NCBI GenBank assembly: GCA_947650365.1
Contig: CANTAL010000025.1
Coordinates: 1,178,001-1,242,000 of the forward strand
Length of the DNA: 64,000 bases
Reading direction: 5' to 3'
From: Chamaelirium japonicum
Taxonomy: Eukaryota > Streptophyta > Magnoliopsida > Liliales > Melanthiaceae
Position numbers and translations under genes: made by a program. Every line of letters begins with the position of its first letter. Position 1 is the stretch's first letter. Shown here piece after piece: positions 37,313 through 52,800 of this stretch. The notes under the pieces are model-generated. The model was not told where the DNA came from. It saw nothing but the letters and a program-made list of their open reading frames with translations, and did no database searches.

Positions 37313-40300
37313 AAGAGTGCTCTTGGCCTGGGCCCTTTCAGCCTAATGTGGATCTCGCTCCCTGTCAAGGTGATTTGGTGAGCACGGGGGAGCGAACTCC
37401 TGCGAGCTGCACTCAGATACAAGGTGTCCATCCAGCTCCCTGTGGGGCGAGCTCCTGAGGGGTTGGGAGAGGCGAGCTGCACTCAGATACAAGGTGTCCA
37501 TCCAGCTCCCTGTGGGGGGGGCGGGCTCCTGATGGGCTGGGAGGGCGAGCTTTTTGGACGGGCTCCCTCGAGAACTCTTATCTCAGATGCGTTTGCAATG
37601 CTACCCAAGATATGTGGTTTCTGTCTACCCCCAACAGATACATTCGAGCGAATGAATTAGAATGGATCGTGCGAATGAATTAGAATGGATCATAGGAATG
37701 AATTAGAATGGATCGTACGAATGAATTAGAATGGTTACATTCGTGCGAATGAATTAGAATGGATCGTACGAATGAATTAGAATGGATCGTACAAATGAAT
37801 TAGAAAGGTTACATTTGTGCGAATGAATTAGAATGGATCGTACGATTGAATTAGAATGGATCATAGGAATGAATTAGAATGGATCGTACGAATGAATTAG
37901 AATGGTTACATTCGTGCGAATGAATTAGAATGGATCATACGAATGAATTAGAATGGATCGTACAAATGAATTAGAAAGGTTAGATTTGTGCGAATGAATT
38001 AGAATGGATTATACGAATGAATTAGAATGGATCGTACGAATGGATTAGAATGGATCATACAAATGAATTAGAATGGATCGTACAAATGAATTAGAAAGGT
38101 TACATTTGTGAGAATGAATTAGAATTGATCGTACGAATGAATTAGAATGGATTAGAATGGATCGTACGAATGAATTAGAATGGATCGAACGAATGAATTA
38201 GAATGGATACATTCGAGCGAATGAATTAGAATAGATCGTAGGAATGAATTAGAATGGATCGTACGAATGAATTAGAATGGAAACATTCGTGCGAATAAAT
38301 TAGAATGGATTGTACGAATGAATTAGAATGGATCATAGGAATGAATTAGAATGGATCATGCAAATGAATTAGAATGGATACATTCGTGCGAATGAATTAG
38401 AATGGATCGTAGGAATGAATTAGAATGGATCGTACGAATGAATTAGAATGATTACATTCGTGCGAATGAATTAGAATGGATCGTTCGAATGGATTAGAAT
38501 GGATCGTACGAATGGATTAGAATGGATCGTACGAATGAATTAGAATGGATCGTACAAATGAATTAGAAAGGTTACATTTGTGAGAATGAATTAGAATGGA
38601 TCGTATGAATGAATTAGAATGGATCGTACGAATGGATTAGAATGGATCGTACGAATGAATTAGAACGGATTGTACGAATGAATTAGAATGGATCGTACGA
38701 ATGAATTAGAATGGATCAAGCAAATGAATTAGAATGGATTGTACGAATGAATTAGAATGGATACATTTGTGCGAATGAATTAGAACGGATCGTGCGAATA
38801 AATTAGAATGGATCGTACGAATGAATTAGAATGGATATATTTATGCGAATGAATTAGAATGGATCGAACGAATGAATTAGAATGGATACATTTGTGCGAA
38901 TGAATTAGAATGGGTCATACGAATGAATTAGAATAGATATATTCATGCGAATGAATTAGAATGGATCGTACGAATGAATTAAAATGGATCGTACGAATGA
39001 ATTAGAAAGGATCGTATGAACGAATTAGAATGGATCGTACGAATGAATTAGAATGGATATATTCGAGCTAATGAATTAGAATGGATCGTACGAATGAATT
39101 AGAATGGATCATAGGAATGAATTAGAATGGATCGTGAAAATGAATTAGAATGGATACATTCGTGCGAATGAATTAGAATGGATCATAGGAATGAATTAGA
39201 ATGGATCGTAAGAATGAATTAGAATGGATCGTACGAATGAATTAGAATGGATACATTTGTGCGATGAATTAGAATGGAGCGTAAGAATGAATTAGAATGG
39301 AGCGTACGAATGAACTAGAATGGATACATTCGTGGGAATGAATTAGAATAGATCATACGAATTAATTAGAATAGATCGTACGAATGAATTAGAATGGATC
39401 ATACGAATAAATTAGAATGGATCGTGTGAATGAATTAAAATGGATCATACGAATGAATTAGAATAGATCATAGGAATGAATTAGAATGGATCTTACAAAT
39501 GAATTAGAAAGGATACATTCGTGAGAATGAATTAGAATGGATCATACGATCCATTCTAATTCATTCTCACGAATGTAACCTTTCTAATTCATTTGTATGA
39601 TCCATTCATACGATCCATTCTAATTCATTTATACGATCTATTCTAATTCATTCGCACGAATGTATCCATTCTAATTTATTTGTATGATCAATTCTAATTC
39701 ATTCATAAAATTCTTTCTAATTCAGTCATATGATCCATTCTAATTCATTCGTACAAATGAATTAGAATGGATCGTACGAACGAATTAGAATGGATCGTGC
39801 GATTGAATTAGAATGGATCGTACGAATAAATTAGAATGAATTGTACGAATGAATTAGAATAGATCGTACGAATGAATTAGAATGGATACATTCGTGCGAA
39901 TGAATTATAATGGATCGTAGGAATGAATTAGAATGGATCGTGCAAATGAATTAGAATGGATACATTCATGCGAATGAATTAAAATGGATCGTAGGAATGA
40001 ATTAGAATGGATCGTACGAATGAATTAGAATGGTTACATTTGTGCGAATGAATTAGAATGGATCGTACGAATGAATTAGAATGGATCGTGCGAATGAATT
40101 AGAATGGATCGCATGAATGAATTAGAATGGATCGTACGAATGAATTATAATGGATCCACCGAATGAATTAGAATGGATCGTACGAATTAATTAGAATAGA
40201 TCCACCGAATGAGTTAGAATGGATCATACGAATGAATTAGAATGGATCGTACGAATGAATTAGAATGGATCGTGCGAATGAATTAGAATGAATCGTACGA

Positions 40301-41290
40301 ATGCATTAGAATGGATCGTACGAATGAATTAGAATGAATCATACGATCCATTCTAATTCATTCGTACGATCCATTTTAATTCATTCTCACAAATGTATCC
40401 ATTCTAATCCATTCATACGATCCATTCTAATCCATTCGTACGATCCATTCTAATTCATTCGTACGATCCATTCTAATTCATTTGTACAAATGTATCCATT
40501 CTAATTCATTCGTACGATCCATTCTAATTCATTCCTACGATCCATTCTAATTCATTCGCACGAATGTATCCAATCTAATTCATTTGCACGATCCATTCTA
40601 ATTCATTCCTATGATCCATTCTAATTCATTCGTACGATCCATTCTAATTCATTCGTATGATCCATTCTAATTCATTTGTATGATTCATTCTAATTCATTC
40701 GTACGATCCATTCTAATTCATTCGCACAAATGTATCCATTCTAATTCATTCGTACGATCCATTCTAATTCATTCGCACGATCCATTCTAATTCATTTGTA
40801 CGAATGTATCCATTCTAATTCATTCGCACAATCCATTCTAATTCGATCGCACAAATGTATCCATTCTAATGCATTCGTACGAACCATTCTAATTCATTCG
40901 TTCGATCCATTCTAATTCATTCCTACGATCCATTCTAATTCATTTGCACGATTGTATCCATTCTAATTCATTTGCATGATCCATTCTAATTCATTCCTAT
41001 GATCCATTCTAATTCATTCGTACGATCCATTCTAATTCATTCGCTCGAATGTATCCATTCTAATTCATTCGTACGATCCATTCTAATTTATTCGTACGAT
41101 CCATTCTAATTCATTCCTACGATCCATTCTAATTCATTCGCACGAATGTATCCATTCTAATTCATTCCTATGATCCATTCTAATTCATTCGTACGATCCA
41201 TTCTAATTCATTCGCTCAAATGTATCCATTCTAATTCATTCGTAAGATCCATTCTAATTCATTCGTACGATCCATTCTAATTCATTCTCA

Positions 41291-44200
41291 CGAATGTAAC
41301 CTTTCGAATTCTTTTGTATGTATCCATTCTAATTCATTCGTACGATCCATTCTAATTCATTCGCACGATCCATTCTAATTCATTCATACGATCCATTCTA
41401 ATTTATTCGTACGAATGTATCCATTCTAATTCATTCGTACAATTCATTCTAATTCATTCGCACGATCCATTCTAATTCAATCGTACGATCCATTCTAATT
41501 TATTTGTACGATTTATTCTAATTCATTCGCATGAATGTAACCATTCTAATTCATTCGTACGATTCATTCTAATTCATTCGTATGAGCTATTCTAATTCAT
41601 TCGTACGATCCATTCTAATTCATTCGTACGATCCATTGTAATTCATTCATACAATCCATTCAGATTCATTCGCACGAATGTATCCATTATAATTCATTCG
41701 CACAATCCAATCTAATTCTAACGTACGATCCATTCTAATTCATTCGTAAGATCCATTCTAATTTGCGAATGAATTAGAATGGATCATAGGAATGAATTAG
41801 AATGGATCGTACAAATGAATTAGAATGGTTACATTCGTGCGAATGAATTAGAATGGATCGTACAAATGGATTAGAATGGATCGTACGAATGGATTAGAAT
41901 GGATCGTACGAATGAATTAGAATGGATCGTACAAATGAATTAGAAAGGTCATATTTGTGAGAATGAATTAGAATGGATCGTACGAATGAATTAGAATGGA
42001 TCGTACGAATGAATTAGAATGGATCGTGCAAATGAATTAGAATGAATCGTACGAATGCATTAGAATGGATACATTCGTGCGAATGAATTAGAATGGATCG
42101 TACGAATGAATTAGAATGGATCGTGTGAATGAATTTGAATGGATACATTCGAGCGAATGAATTAGAATAGATCGTACGAATGAATTAGAATGGATCGTAC
42201 GAATAAATTAGAATGGATCGTTCTAATTCATTCCTACGATCCATTCTAATTCATTCGCACGAATGAATTATAATTCGTACGAATGGATTAGAATGGATCG
42301 TGCGAATGAATTAGAATGGATCGAACAAATGAATTAGAATGGATACATTCGTGCGAATGAATTTGAACAGATCGTATGAATGAATTAGAATGGATCGTAC
42401 GAATGGATCATAGGAATGAATTAGAATGGATACATTCGTGCGAATGAATTAGAATGGATCGTACGAATGAATTAGAATGGATACATTCGAGCGAATGAAT
42501 TAGAATAGATCGTAGGAATGAATTAGAAAGGATCATACGAATGAATTAGAATGGATCGTGCGAATGAATTAGAATGGATTGTACAAATGAATTAAAATGG
42601 ATACATTTGTACGAATGAATTAGAATGGATCGTGCTAATGAATTAGAATGAATCGTACGAATGAATTAGAATAGATCGTGCGAATAAATTAGAATGGATC
42701 ATACGAATGAACTAGAATAGATATATTCATGCGAATGAATTAAAATGGATCGTACGAATGCATTAGAATGGATCGTACGAATAAATTAGAATGGATACAT
42801 ACGAGCGAATGAATTAGAATGGATCGTGCGATGAATTAGAATGGATCGTGCAAATGAATTAGAATGGATCGTACAAATGGATTAGAATGGATCGTACGAA
42901 TGAATTAGAATGGATCATACAAATGAATTAAAAAGGAATTAGAATGGATCGTACGAATGAATTAGAATGGATCGTGCGAATGAATTAGAATTGATCATAT
43001 AAATGAATTAGAATGGATCGTACGAATGAATTAGAATGGATACATACATTCATGCGAATGAATTAGAATAGATCGTGCAAATGAATTAGAATCGATATAT
43101 TTGAACGAATAAATTAGAATGGATCATACAAATGAATTAGAATGGATCGTACGAATGGATTAGAACGCATTGTACGAATGAATTAGAATGGTTACATTTG
43201 TGAGAATGAATTAGAATGGATCATACGAATGAATTAGAATGGATCGTTCGAATGGATTAGAATGGATCGTACGAATGAATTAGAATGAATCGTACGAATG
43301 AATTAGAATGGTTACATTCGTGCGAATGAATTAGAATAGATCGTACGAATGAATTAGAATGGATCATACGAATGAATAAGAATGGATCGTATGAATGAAT
43401 TAGAATGGATCATACAAATGAATTAGAAAGGTTACATTTGTGAGAATGAATTAGAATGGATACATTCGAGCGAATGAATTAGAATGGATACATACAAATG
43501 AATTAGAATGGATCGTGCGAATGAATTAGAATAGATCTTACGAATGGATTAGAATGGATCATATGAATGAATTAGAATGGTTACATTCGTGCGAATGAAT
43601 TAGAATGGATCGTACGAATGGATTAGAATGGATCGTACGAATGAATTAGAACGGATACATTCGTACGAATGAATTAGAATGGATCGTACGAATGGATTAG
43701 ACTGGATCATATGAATGAATTAGATCGTAGAAATGAGTTAGAATGAATCGTACGAATGAATTAGAATGGATCATACGAATGAATTAGAATGGATCGAGCG
43801 AATGAATTAGAATGAATCGTACAAATGAATTAGAATGGATCATAGGAATGAATTAGAATGGATCGTGCAAATGAATTAGAATGGATATATTCGTGCGAAT
43901 GAATTAGAATGGATCGTAGGAATGAATTAGAATGGATCGTACGAATGAATTAGAATGGATACATTTGTACGAATGAATTAGAATGGATCGTACGAATGGA
44001 TTAGAATGGATCGTACGAATTAGAATGGATCGTTCGAATGAATTAAAATGGATACATTCATATGACTGAATTAGAAATTTTTTTGTACGATCCATTCAAA
44101 TTCAATCGTATGATCCATTCTAATTCATTCGCACGATCAATTCTAATTCATTCGTCCGATCCATTCTAATTCATTCGCACGAATGTATCCATTCTAATTC

Positions 44201-45598
44201 ATTCGTACGATCCATTCTAATTCGTTCATACGATCCATTCTATTTTATTCTCATGAATGTAACCTTTCTAATTCATTTGTATGATCCATTCTAATTCATT
44301 CGTACGATCCATTCTAATCCATTCGTACGATCCATTCTAATTCATTCGCTTGAATGTATCCATTCTAATTCATTCGTACGATCCATTCTAATTCATTCGT
44401 ACGATCCATTCTAAATCATTCGTACGATCCATTCTAATTCATTCGCACGAATGTAACCATTATAATTCATTCATTCGATCCATTCTAATTCAATCACACA
44501 ATCCATTCTAATTCATTCGTACAATCCATTCTAATTCATTCGCACGATCCATTCTAATTCATTCCTATGATCCATTCTAATTCATTCATACGATCCATTC
44601 TAATTCATTCGCACAAATATATCATACGAATGAATTAGAATGGATCATGCGAATGAATTAAAATGGATCGTACAAATGAATTAGAATGGATCGTGCGAAT
44701 GAATTAGAATGGATCGTACGAACGAATTAGAATGGATCGTACGAACGAATTAGAATAGATCGTATGAACGAATTAGAATGGATCGTACAAATGACTTAGA
44801 ATGGATACATTTGAGCGAATAAATTAGAATGGATCGTACGAATGAATTAGAATGGATCATAGGAATGAATTAGAATGGATCGTGCAAATGAATTAGAATG
44901 GATACATTCGTGCGAATGAATTAGAATGGATTGTAGGAATGAATTAGAATGGATCTACGAATGAATTAGAATGAATCACACGAATGAATTAGAATGGATC
45001 GTGCAAATGAATTTGAATGGATCGTACGAATGAATTAGAATGAATCGTACGATTCATTCTAATTCATTCTCATAAATGTAACCTTTCTAATTCATTTGTA
45101 CGATCAATTCTAATTCATTCATACGATCCATTCTAATTCATTCCGATGATGCATTCTAATCTATTCGTACGATCCATTCTAATTTATTCCTACGATCCAT
45201 TCTAATTCATTCGCACGAATGTATCCATTCTAATTCATTTGCACGATCCATTCTAATTCATTCCTATGATCCATTCTAATTCATTCGTACGATCCATTCT
45301 AATTCATTCGGTCGAATGTATCCATTCTAATTCTTTCGTACGATCCATTCTTATTCGTTCATACAATCCATTCTAATTCGTTCGTAAAATCTATTCTAAT
45401 TCGTTCGTACAATCCATTCTAATTCATTCGCACCATCCATTCTAATTCATTTGTACGATCCATTTTAAATCATTCGTATGATCCATTCTAATTCATTCGT
45501 ACGATCCATTCTAATTAATTCGCACGAATGTATCCATTCTAATTCATTCGCACGATCCATTCTAATTCATTCGTACGATCCATTCTAATTCATTCTCA
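41291..45598. repeat. Satellite tandem duplication B, copy 1 (about 4.31 kb)
   Basis: Copy 1 begins near the marker CGAATGTAACCTTTCGAATT (41291), which recurs at 45599, offset 4308. The same offset holds at the minus-to-plus junction 41761 versus 46069. The copy includes a short minus island at 42222-42265 that is repeated at 46527-46572. By eye the copies differ by one or two percent. Confidence 0.9.
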
Positions 45599-48500
45599 CG
45601 AATGTAACCTTTCGAATTCATTTGTATGTATCCATTCTAATTCATTCGTACGATCCATTCTAATTCATTCGCACGATCCATTCTAATTCATTCATACGAT
45701 CCATTCTAATTTATTCGTACGAATGTATCCATTCTAATTCATTCGTACAATTCATTCTAATTCATTCGCACGATCCATTCTAATTCAATCGTACGATCCA
45801 TTCTAATTTATTTGTACGATCTATTCTAATTCATTCGCATGAATGTAACCATTCTAATTCATTCGTACGATTCATTCTAATTCATTCGTATGAGCTATTC
45901 TAATTCATTCGTATGATCCATTCTAATTCATTCGTACGATCCATTGTAATTCATTCATACAATCCATTCAGATTCATTCGCACGAATGTCTCCATTATAA
46001 TTCATTCGCACAATCCAATCTAATTCTAACGTACGATCCATTCTAATTCATTCGTAAGATCCATTCTAATTTGCGAATGAATTAGAATGGATCGTAGGAA
46101 TGAATTAGAATGGATCGTACAAATGAATTAGAATGGTTACATTCGTGCGAATGAATTAGAATGGATCGTACAAATGGATTAGAATGGATCGTACGAATGG
46201 ATTAGAATGGATCGTACGAATGAATTAGAATGGATCGTACAAATGAATTAGAAAGGTTATATTTGTGAGAATGAATTAGAATGGATCGTACGAATGAATT
46301 AGAATGGATCGTACGAATGAATTAGAATGGATCGTGCAAATGAATTAGAATGAATCGTACGAATGCATTAGAATGGATACATTCGTGCGAATGAATTAGA
46401 ATGGATCGTACGAATGAATTAGAATGGATCGTGTGAATGAATTTGAATGGATACATTCGAGCGAATGAATTAGAATAGATCGTACGAATGAATTAGAATG
46501 GATCGTACGAATAAATTAGAATGGATCGTTCTAATTCATTCCTACGATCCATTCTAATTCATTTGCACGAATGAATTATAATTCGTACGAATGGATTAGA
46601 ATGGATCGTGCGAATGAATTAGAATGGATCGTACAAATGAATTAGAATGGATACATTCGTGCGAATGAATTTGAACAGATCGTATGAATGAATTAGAATG
46701 GATCGTACGAATGGATCATAGGAATGAATTAGAATGGATACATTCGTGCGAATGAATTAGAATGGATCGTACGAATGAATTAGAATGGATACATTCGAGC
46801 GAATGAATTAGAATAGATCGTAGGAATGAATTAGAAAGGATCATACGAATGAATTAGAATGGATCGTGCGAATGAATTAGAATGGATTGTACAAATGAAT
46901 TAAAATGGATACATTTGTACGAATGAATTAGAATGGATCGTGCGAATGAATTAGAATGAATCGTACGAATGAATTAGAATAGATCGTGCGAATAAATTAG
47001 AATGGATCATACGAATGAACTAGAATAGATATATTCATGCGAATGAATTAAAATGGATCGTACGAATGCATTAGAATGGATCGTACGAATAAATTAGAAT
47101 GGATACATTCGAGCAAATGAATTAGAATGGATCGTGCGATGAATTAGAATGGATCGTGCAAATGAATTAGAATGGATCGTGCGATGAATTAGAATGGATC
47201 GTGCAAATGAATTAGAATGGATCGTACAAATGGATTAGAATGGATCGTACAAATGAATTAGAATGGATCATACAAATGAATTAAAAAGGAATTAGAATGG
47301 ATCGTACGAATGAATTAGAATGGATCGTGCGAATGAATTAGAATTGATCATATAAATGAATTAGAATGGATCGTACGAATGAATTAGAATGGATACATAC
47401 ATTCATGCGAATGAATTAGAATAGATCGTGCAAATGAATTAGAATGGATATATTTGGACGAATAAATTAGAATGGATCATACAAATGAATTAGAATGGAT
47501 CGTACGAATGGATTAGAACGCATTGTACGAATGAATTAGAATGGTTACATTTGTGAGAATGAATTAGAATGGATCGTACGAATGAATTAGAATGGATCGT
47601 TCGAATGGATTAGAATGGATCGTACGAATGAATTAGAATGAATCGTACGAATGAATCAGAATGGTTACATTCGTGCGAATGAATTAGAATGGATCGTACG
47701 AATGAATTAGAATGGATCATACGAATGAATAAGAATGGATCGTATGAATGAATTAGAATGGATCATACAAATGAATTAGAAAGGTTACATTTGTGAGAAT
47801 GAATTAGAATGGATACATTCGAGCGAATGAATTAGAATGGATACATACAAATGAATTAGAATGGATCGTGCGAATGAATTAGAATAGATCTTACGAATGG
47901 ATTAGAATGGATCATATGAATGAATTAGAATGGTTACATTCGTGCGAATGAATTAGAATGGATCGTACGAATGGATTAGAATGGATCGTACGAATGAATT
48001 AGAACGGATACATTCGTACGAATGAATTAGAATGGATCGTACGAATGGATTAGACTGGATCATATGAATGAATTAGATCGTAGAAATGAGTTAAAATGAA
48101 TCGTACGAATGAATTAGAATGGATCATACGAATGAATTAGAATGGATCGAGCGAATGAATTAGAATGAATCGTACAAATGAATTAGAATGGATCATAGGA
48201 ATGAATTAGAATGGATCGTGCAAATGAATTAGAATGGATATATTCGTGCGAATGAATTAGAATGGATCGTAGGAATGAATTAGAATGGATCGTACGAATG
48301 AATTAGAATAAATACATTTATACGAATGAATTAGAATGGATCGTACGAATGGATTAGAATGGATCGTACGAATTAGAATGGATCGTTCGAATGAATTAAA
48401 ATGGATACATTCATATGACTGAATTAGAAATTTATTCGTACGATCCATTCAAATTCAATCGTATGATCCATTCTAATTCATTCGCACGATCAATTCTAAT

Positions 48501-49845
48501 TCATTCGTCCGATCCATTCTAATTCATTCGCACGAATGTATCCATTCTAATTTATTCGTACGATCCATTCTAATTCGTTCATACGATCCATTCTATTTTA
48601 TTCTCATGAATGTAACCTTTCTAATTCATTTGTATGATCCATTCTAATTCATTCGTACGATCCTTTCTATTCTATTCGTACGATCCATTCTAATTCATTC
48701 GCTTGAATGTATCCATTCTAATTCATTCGTACGATCCATTCTAATTCATTCGTACGATCCATTCTAAATCATTCGTACGATCCATTCTAATTCATTCGCA
48801 CGAATGTAACCATTATAATTCATTCATTCGATCCATTCTAATTCAATCGCACAATCCATTCTAATTCATTCGTACAATCCATTCTAATTCATTCGCACGA
48901 TCCATTCTAATTCATTCCTATGATCCATTCTAATTCATTCATACGATCCATTCTAATTCATTCGCACAAATATATCATACGAATGAATTATAATGGATCA
49001 TGCGAATGAATTAAAATGGATCGTACAAATGAATTAGAATGGATCGTGCGAATGAATTAGAATGGATCGTACGAACGAATTAGAATGGATCGTACGAACG
49101 AATTAGAATGGATCGTACGAACGAATTAGAATGGATCGTACAAATGAATTAGAATGGATACATTTGAGCGAATGAATTAGAATGGATCGTACGAATGAAT
49201 TAGAATGGATCATAGGAATGAATTAGAATGGATCGTGCAAATGAATTAGAATGGATACATTCGTGCGAATGAATTAGAATGGATTGTAGGAATGAATTAG
49301 AATGGATCTACGAATGAATTAGAATGAATCATACGAATGAATTAGAATGGATCGTGCAAATGAATTTGAATGGATCGTACGAATGAATTAGAATGAATCG
49401 TACGATTCATTCTAATTCATTCTCACAAATGTAACCTTTCTAATTCATTTGTACGATCAATTCTAATTCATTCATACGATCCATTCTAATTCATTCCTAT
49501 GATGCATTCTAATCTATTCGTACGATCCATTCTAATTTATTCCTACGATCCATTCTAATTCATTCGCACGAATGTATCCATTCTAATTCATTTGCACGAT
49601 CCATTCTAATTCATTCCTATGATCCATTCTAATTCATTCTAATTCGTTCGTAAAATCTATTCTAATTCGTTCGTACAATCCATTCTAATTCATTCGCACC
49701 ATCCATTCTAATTCATTTGTACGATCCATTTTAAATCATTCGTATGATCCATTCTAATTCATTCGTACGATCCATTCTAATTCATTCGCACGAATGTATC
49801 CATTCTAATTCATTCGCACGATCCATTCTAATTCATTCGTTCGAT
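45599..49845. repeat. Satellite tandem duplication B, copy 2
   Basis: Follows copy 1 without a gap. It carries a 45-bp extra pair of units near 47140-47190, raising the offset to 4353 (48448 versus 44095), and lacks roughly 95 bp near 49640 that copy 1 has at about 45300-45390. Similarity is lost near 49845. Confidence 0.9.
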
Positions 49846-52800
49846 CCATACTAATTCATTCGTACGATCCATTTAAATTCATTCACATGATCCATTCTAA
49901 TTCATTCGTACGATCCATTCTAATTCATTCGTACGATTCATTCTAATTTATTCGCACGATCCATTCTAATTCATTCGTACGATCCATTCTAATTCATTCG
50001 CACGAATGTATCCTGGATCGTGCAAATGAATTAGAATGGATCCATTCGTACGAATGGATTAGAATGGATCATGCGAATGAATTAGAATATATCGTACGAA
50101 CGAATTAGAATGGATCGTACGAACGAATTAGAATGGATCGTATGAATGAATTAGAATGGATCGTACGAATGGATTAGAATGGATCGTACGAATGGATCAT
50201 GCGAATGAATTAGAATGGATCGTACGAATGAATTAGAATGGATCGTACGAATGAATTAGAATGGATACATTCGTGCGAATGAATTAGAATGGATTGTGCG
50301 AATGAATAAGAACGGATTGTGCAAATAAATTAGAATGGATCATATGAATGAATTAGAATGGATCATGCAAATGAATTAGAATGGATACATTCGTGTGAAT
50401 GAATTAGAATGGATCGTAGGAATGAATTAGAATGGATCGTACGAATAAATTAGAATGGTTACATTCGTGCGAATGAATTAGAATTGATCGTACGAATGGA
50501 TTATAATGGATCGGACGAATGAATTAGAATGGATTCATTCGCACGAATGAATTAGAATGGATACATACAAATGAATTAGAAAGGTTACATTCGTGAGAAT
50601 GAATTAGAATGGATACATTCGAATGAATTAGAATGGATCATACAAATGAATTAGAATAGATCGTACGAATGAATTAGAATGGATCGTACAAATAAATTAT
50701 AATGGATCGTGCGAATGAATTAGAATGGATCGTACGAATGAATTAGAATGGATCCACCGAATGAGTTAGAATGGATCATGCGAATGATTTAGAATGGATC
50801 ATACGATTGAATTTGAATGGATCATACAAATAAATTAGAATGGATACATTTGTGCGATGAATAAGAATGGAGCGTACGAATGAATTAGAATGGAGCGTAC
50901 GAATGAACTAGAATGGATATATTCGTGCGAATGAATTAGAATGGATCATATGAAAGAATTAGAATGGATACATTCGAGCGAATGAATTAGAATGGATCGT
51001 ACGAATGAATTAGAATGGATCATAGGAATGAATTAGAATGGATCGTGCAAATGAATTAGAATGGATTGTACGAATTAATTAGAATGGATATATTTATGCG
51101 AATGAATTAGAATGGATTGTGCGAATGAATTAGAATGGATCGTAAGAATGAATAAGAATGGATCGTACGAATGAATTAGAATGGATCGTGCGAATGAATT
51201 AGAATGAATCATACGAATGCATTAGAATGGATCGTACGAATGAATTAGAATGAATCGTACGATCCATTCTAATTCATCCGTCCGATCCATTCTAATTCAT
51301 TCGTACGAATGTATCCATTCTAATTCATTCGTACAATCCATTCTAATTCATTTGCATGATCTATTCTAATTCATTCCTATGATCCATTCTAATTCATTCG
51401 TACGATCCATTCTAATTCATTCGCTCGAATGTATCCATTCTAATTCTTTCATATGATCCATTCTAATTCATTCGCACGAATGTATCCATTCTAGTTCATT
51501 CGTACGCTCCATTCTAATTCATTCGTACGCTCCATTCTTATTCATCGCACAAATGTATCCATTCTAATTTATTAATATCGATCCATTCAAATTCAATCGT
51601 ATGATCCATTCTAATTCATTTGCACGATCAATTCTAATTCATTCGTCCGATCTATTCTAATTCATTCGCACGAATGTATCCATTCTAATTCATTTGTACG
51701 ATCCATTCTAATTCATTCGCATGATCCAATCTAACTTATTCGGTGGATCCATTCTAATTCATTCGTACGATCCATTCTAATTCATTTGCACGATCCATTC
51801 TAATTTATTCGTACGATCTATTCTAATTCATTCGTACGATCCATTCTAATTTATTCGTATGATCTATTCGAATTCATTCGCACAAATGTATCTATTCTAA
51901 TCCATTCGTACGATCTATTCTAATCCATTCGTACGATCCATTCTAATCCATTCGTACGATCCATTCTAATTCATTCTCACAAATGTAACCTTTCTAATTC
52001 ATTTGTACGATCCATTCTAATCCATTCGTACGATCCATTCTAATTCATTCGTACGATCCATTCTAATTCATTCTCACAAATGTAACCTTTCTAATTCATT
52101 TGTATGATCCATTCTAATTCATTCGTACGATCCATTCTAATTCGTTCGTACGATCAATTCTAATTCATTTGTACGATCCATTCTAATTCATTCGCATGAA
52201 TGTATCCATTCTAATTCATTCGTACGATCCATTCTAATTCATTCGTACGATCCATTCTAGTTCATTCGTACGATTCAGACTAATTCATTCACACGATCCA
52301 TTCTAATTCATTCATACGATCCATTCTTATTCATTCATACGATCCATTCTAATTCATTCATACGATCCATTCTAATTCATTCGTATGATCCATTCTAACT
52401 CATTCGGTGGATCCATTCTAATTCATTCGTACGATCCATTCTAATCCATTCGCACGATCCCTTCTAATTTATTCGTACTATCCATTCTAATTCATTCCTA
52501 TGATCCATTTTAATTCATTCGCACGAATGTATCCATTCTAATTCATTCGCACGAATGTATCCATTCTAATTCATTTGCACGATCCATTCTAATTCATTCC
52601 TATGATCCATTCTAATTCATTGGTACGATCCATTCTAATTCATTCGCCCGAATGTATCCATTCTAATTCATTCGTACGATCCATTCTAATTCATTCGTAC
52701 GATCCGTTCTAATTCATTCGTATGATCCATTCTAATTTATTCGTTTAAATATATCCATTCTAATTCATTCGTACGATCCATTCTAATTCATTCGCACGAT

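Larger units (their letters stand above)
26825..37636 (-). mobile_element. Ty3/gypsy LTR retrotransposon, Tat-like, pol-deleted
   Basis: This is a complete insertion of 10,812 bp bounded by TG...CA LTRs and a perfect 5-bp target duplication GATAC (26820-26824 and 37637-37641). Joining the flanks across one GATAC restores a normal satellite unit. In minus orientation it carries the LTR promoter, primer-binding site, gag-protease, a remnant of pol, integrase C-terminus, polypurine tract and 3' LTR. A spliced gene lies on the opposite strand. The layout (gag-protease first, extra antisense gene between pol and the 3' LTR, tandem repeats in the 3' part) matches the Tat lineage, in which elements such as Grande and Retand carry such an antisense frame. 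Reverse transcriptase, RNase H and integrase core are absent, so it is non-autonomous. Confidence 0.97.
36371..37636 (-). repeat. 5' LTR (1,266 bp)
   Basis: This is the right-hand direct repeat, upstream of gag in element orientation. It has the same TG...CA ends and internal GAGCTC-rich repeats (about 36990-37312) and 70-bp duplication (from 37407) as its partner. The TATA position implies U3 of roughly 1.06 kb and R plus U5 of roughly 0.2 kb. With three differences in 1,266 bp, divergence is about 0.24 percent. Confidence 0.97.
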
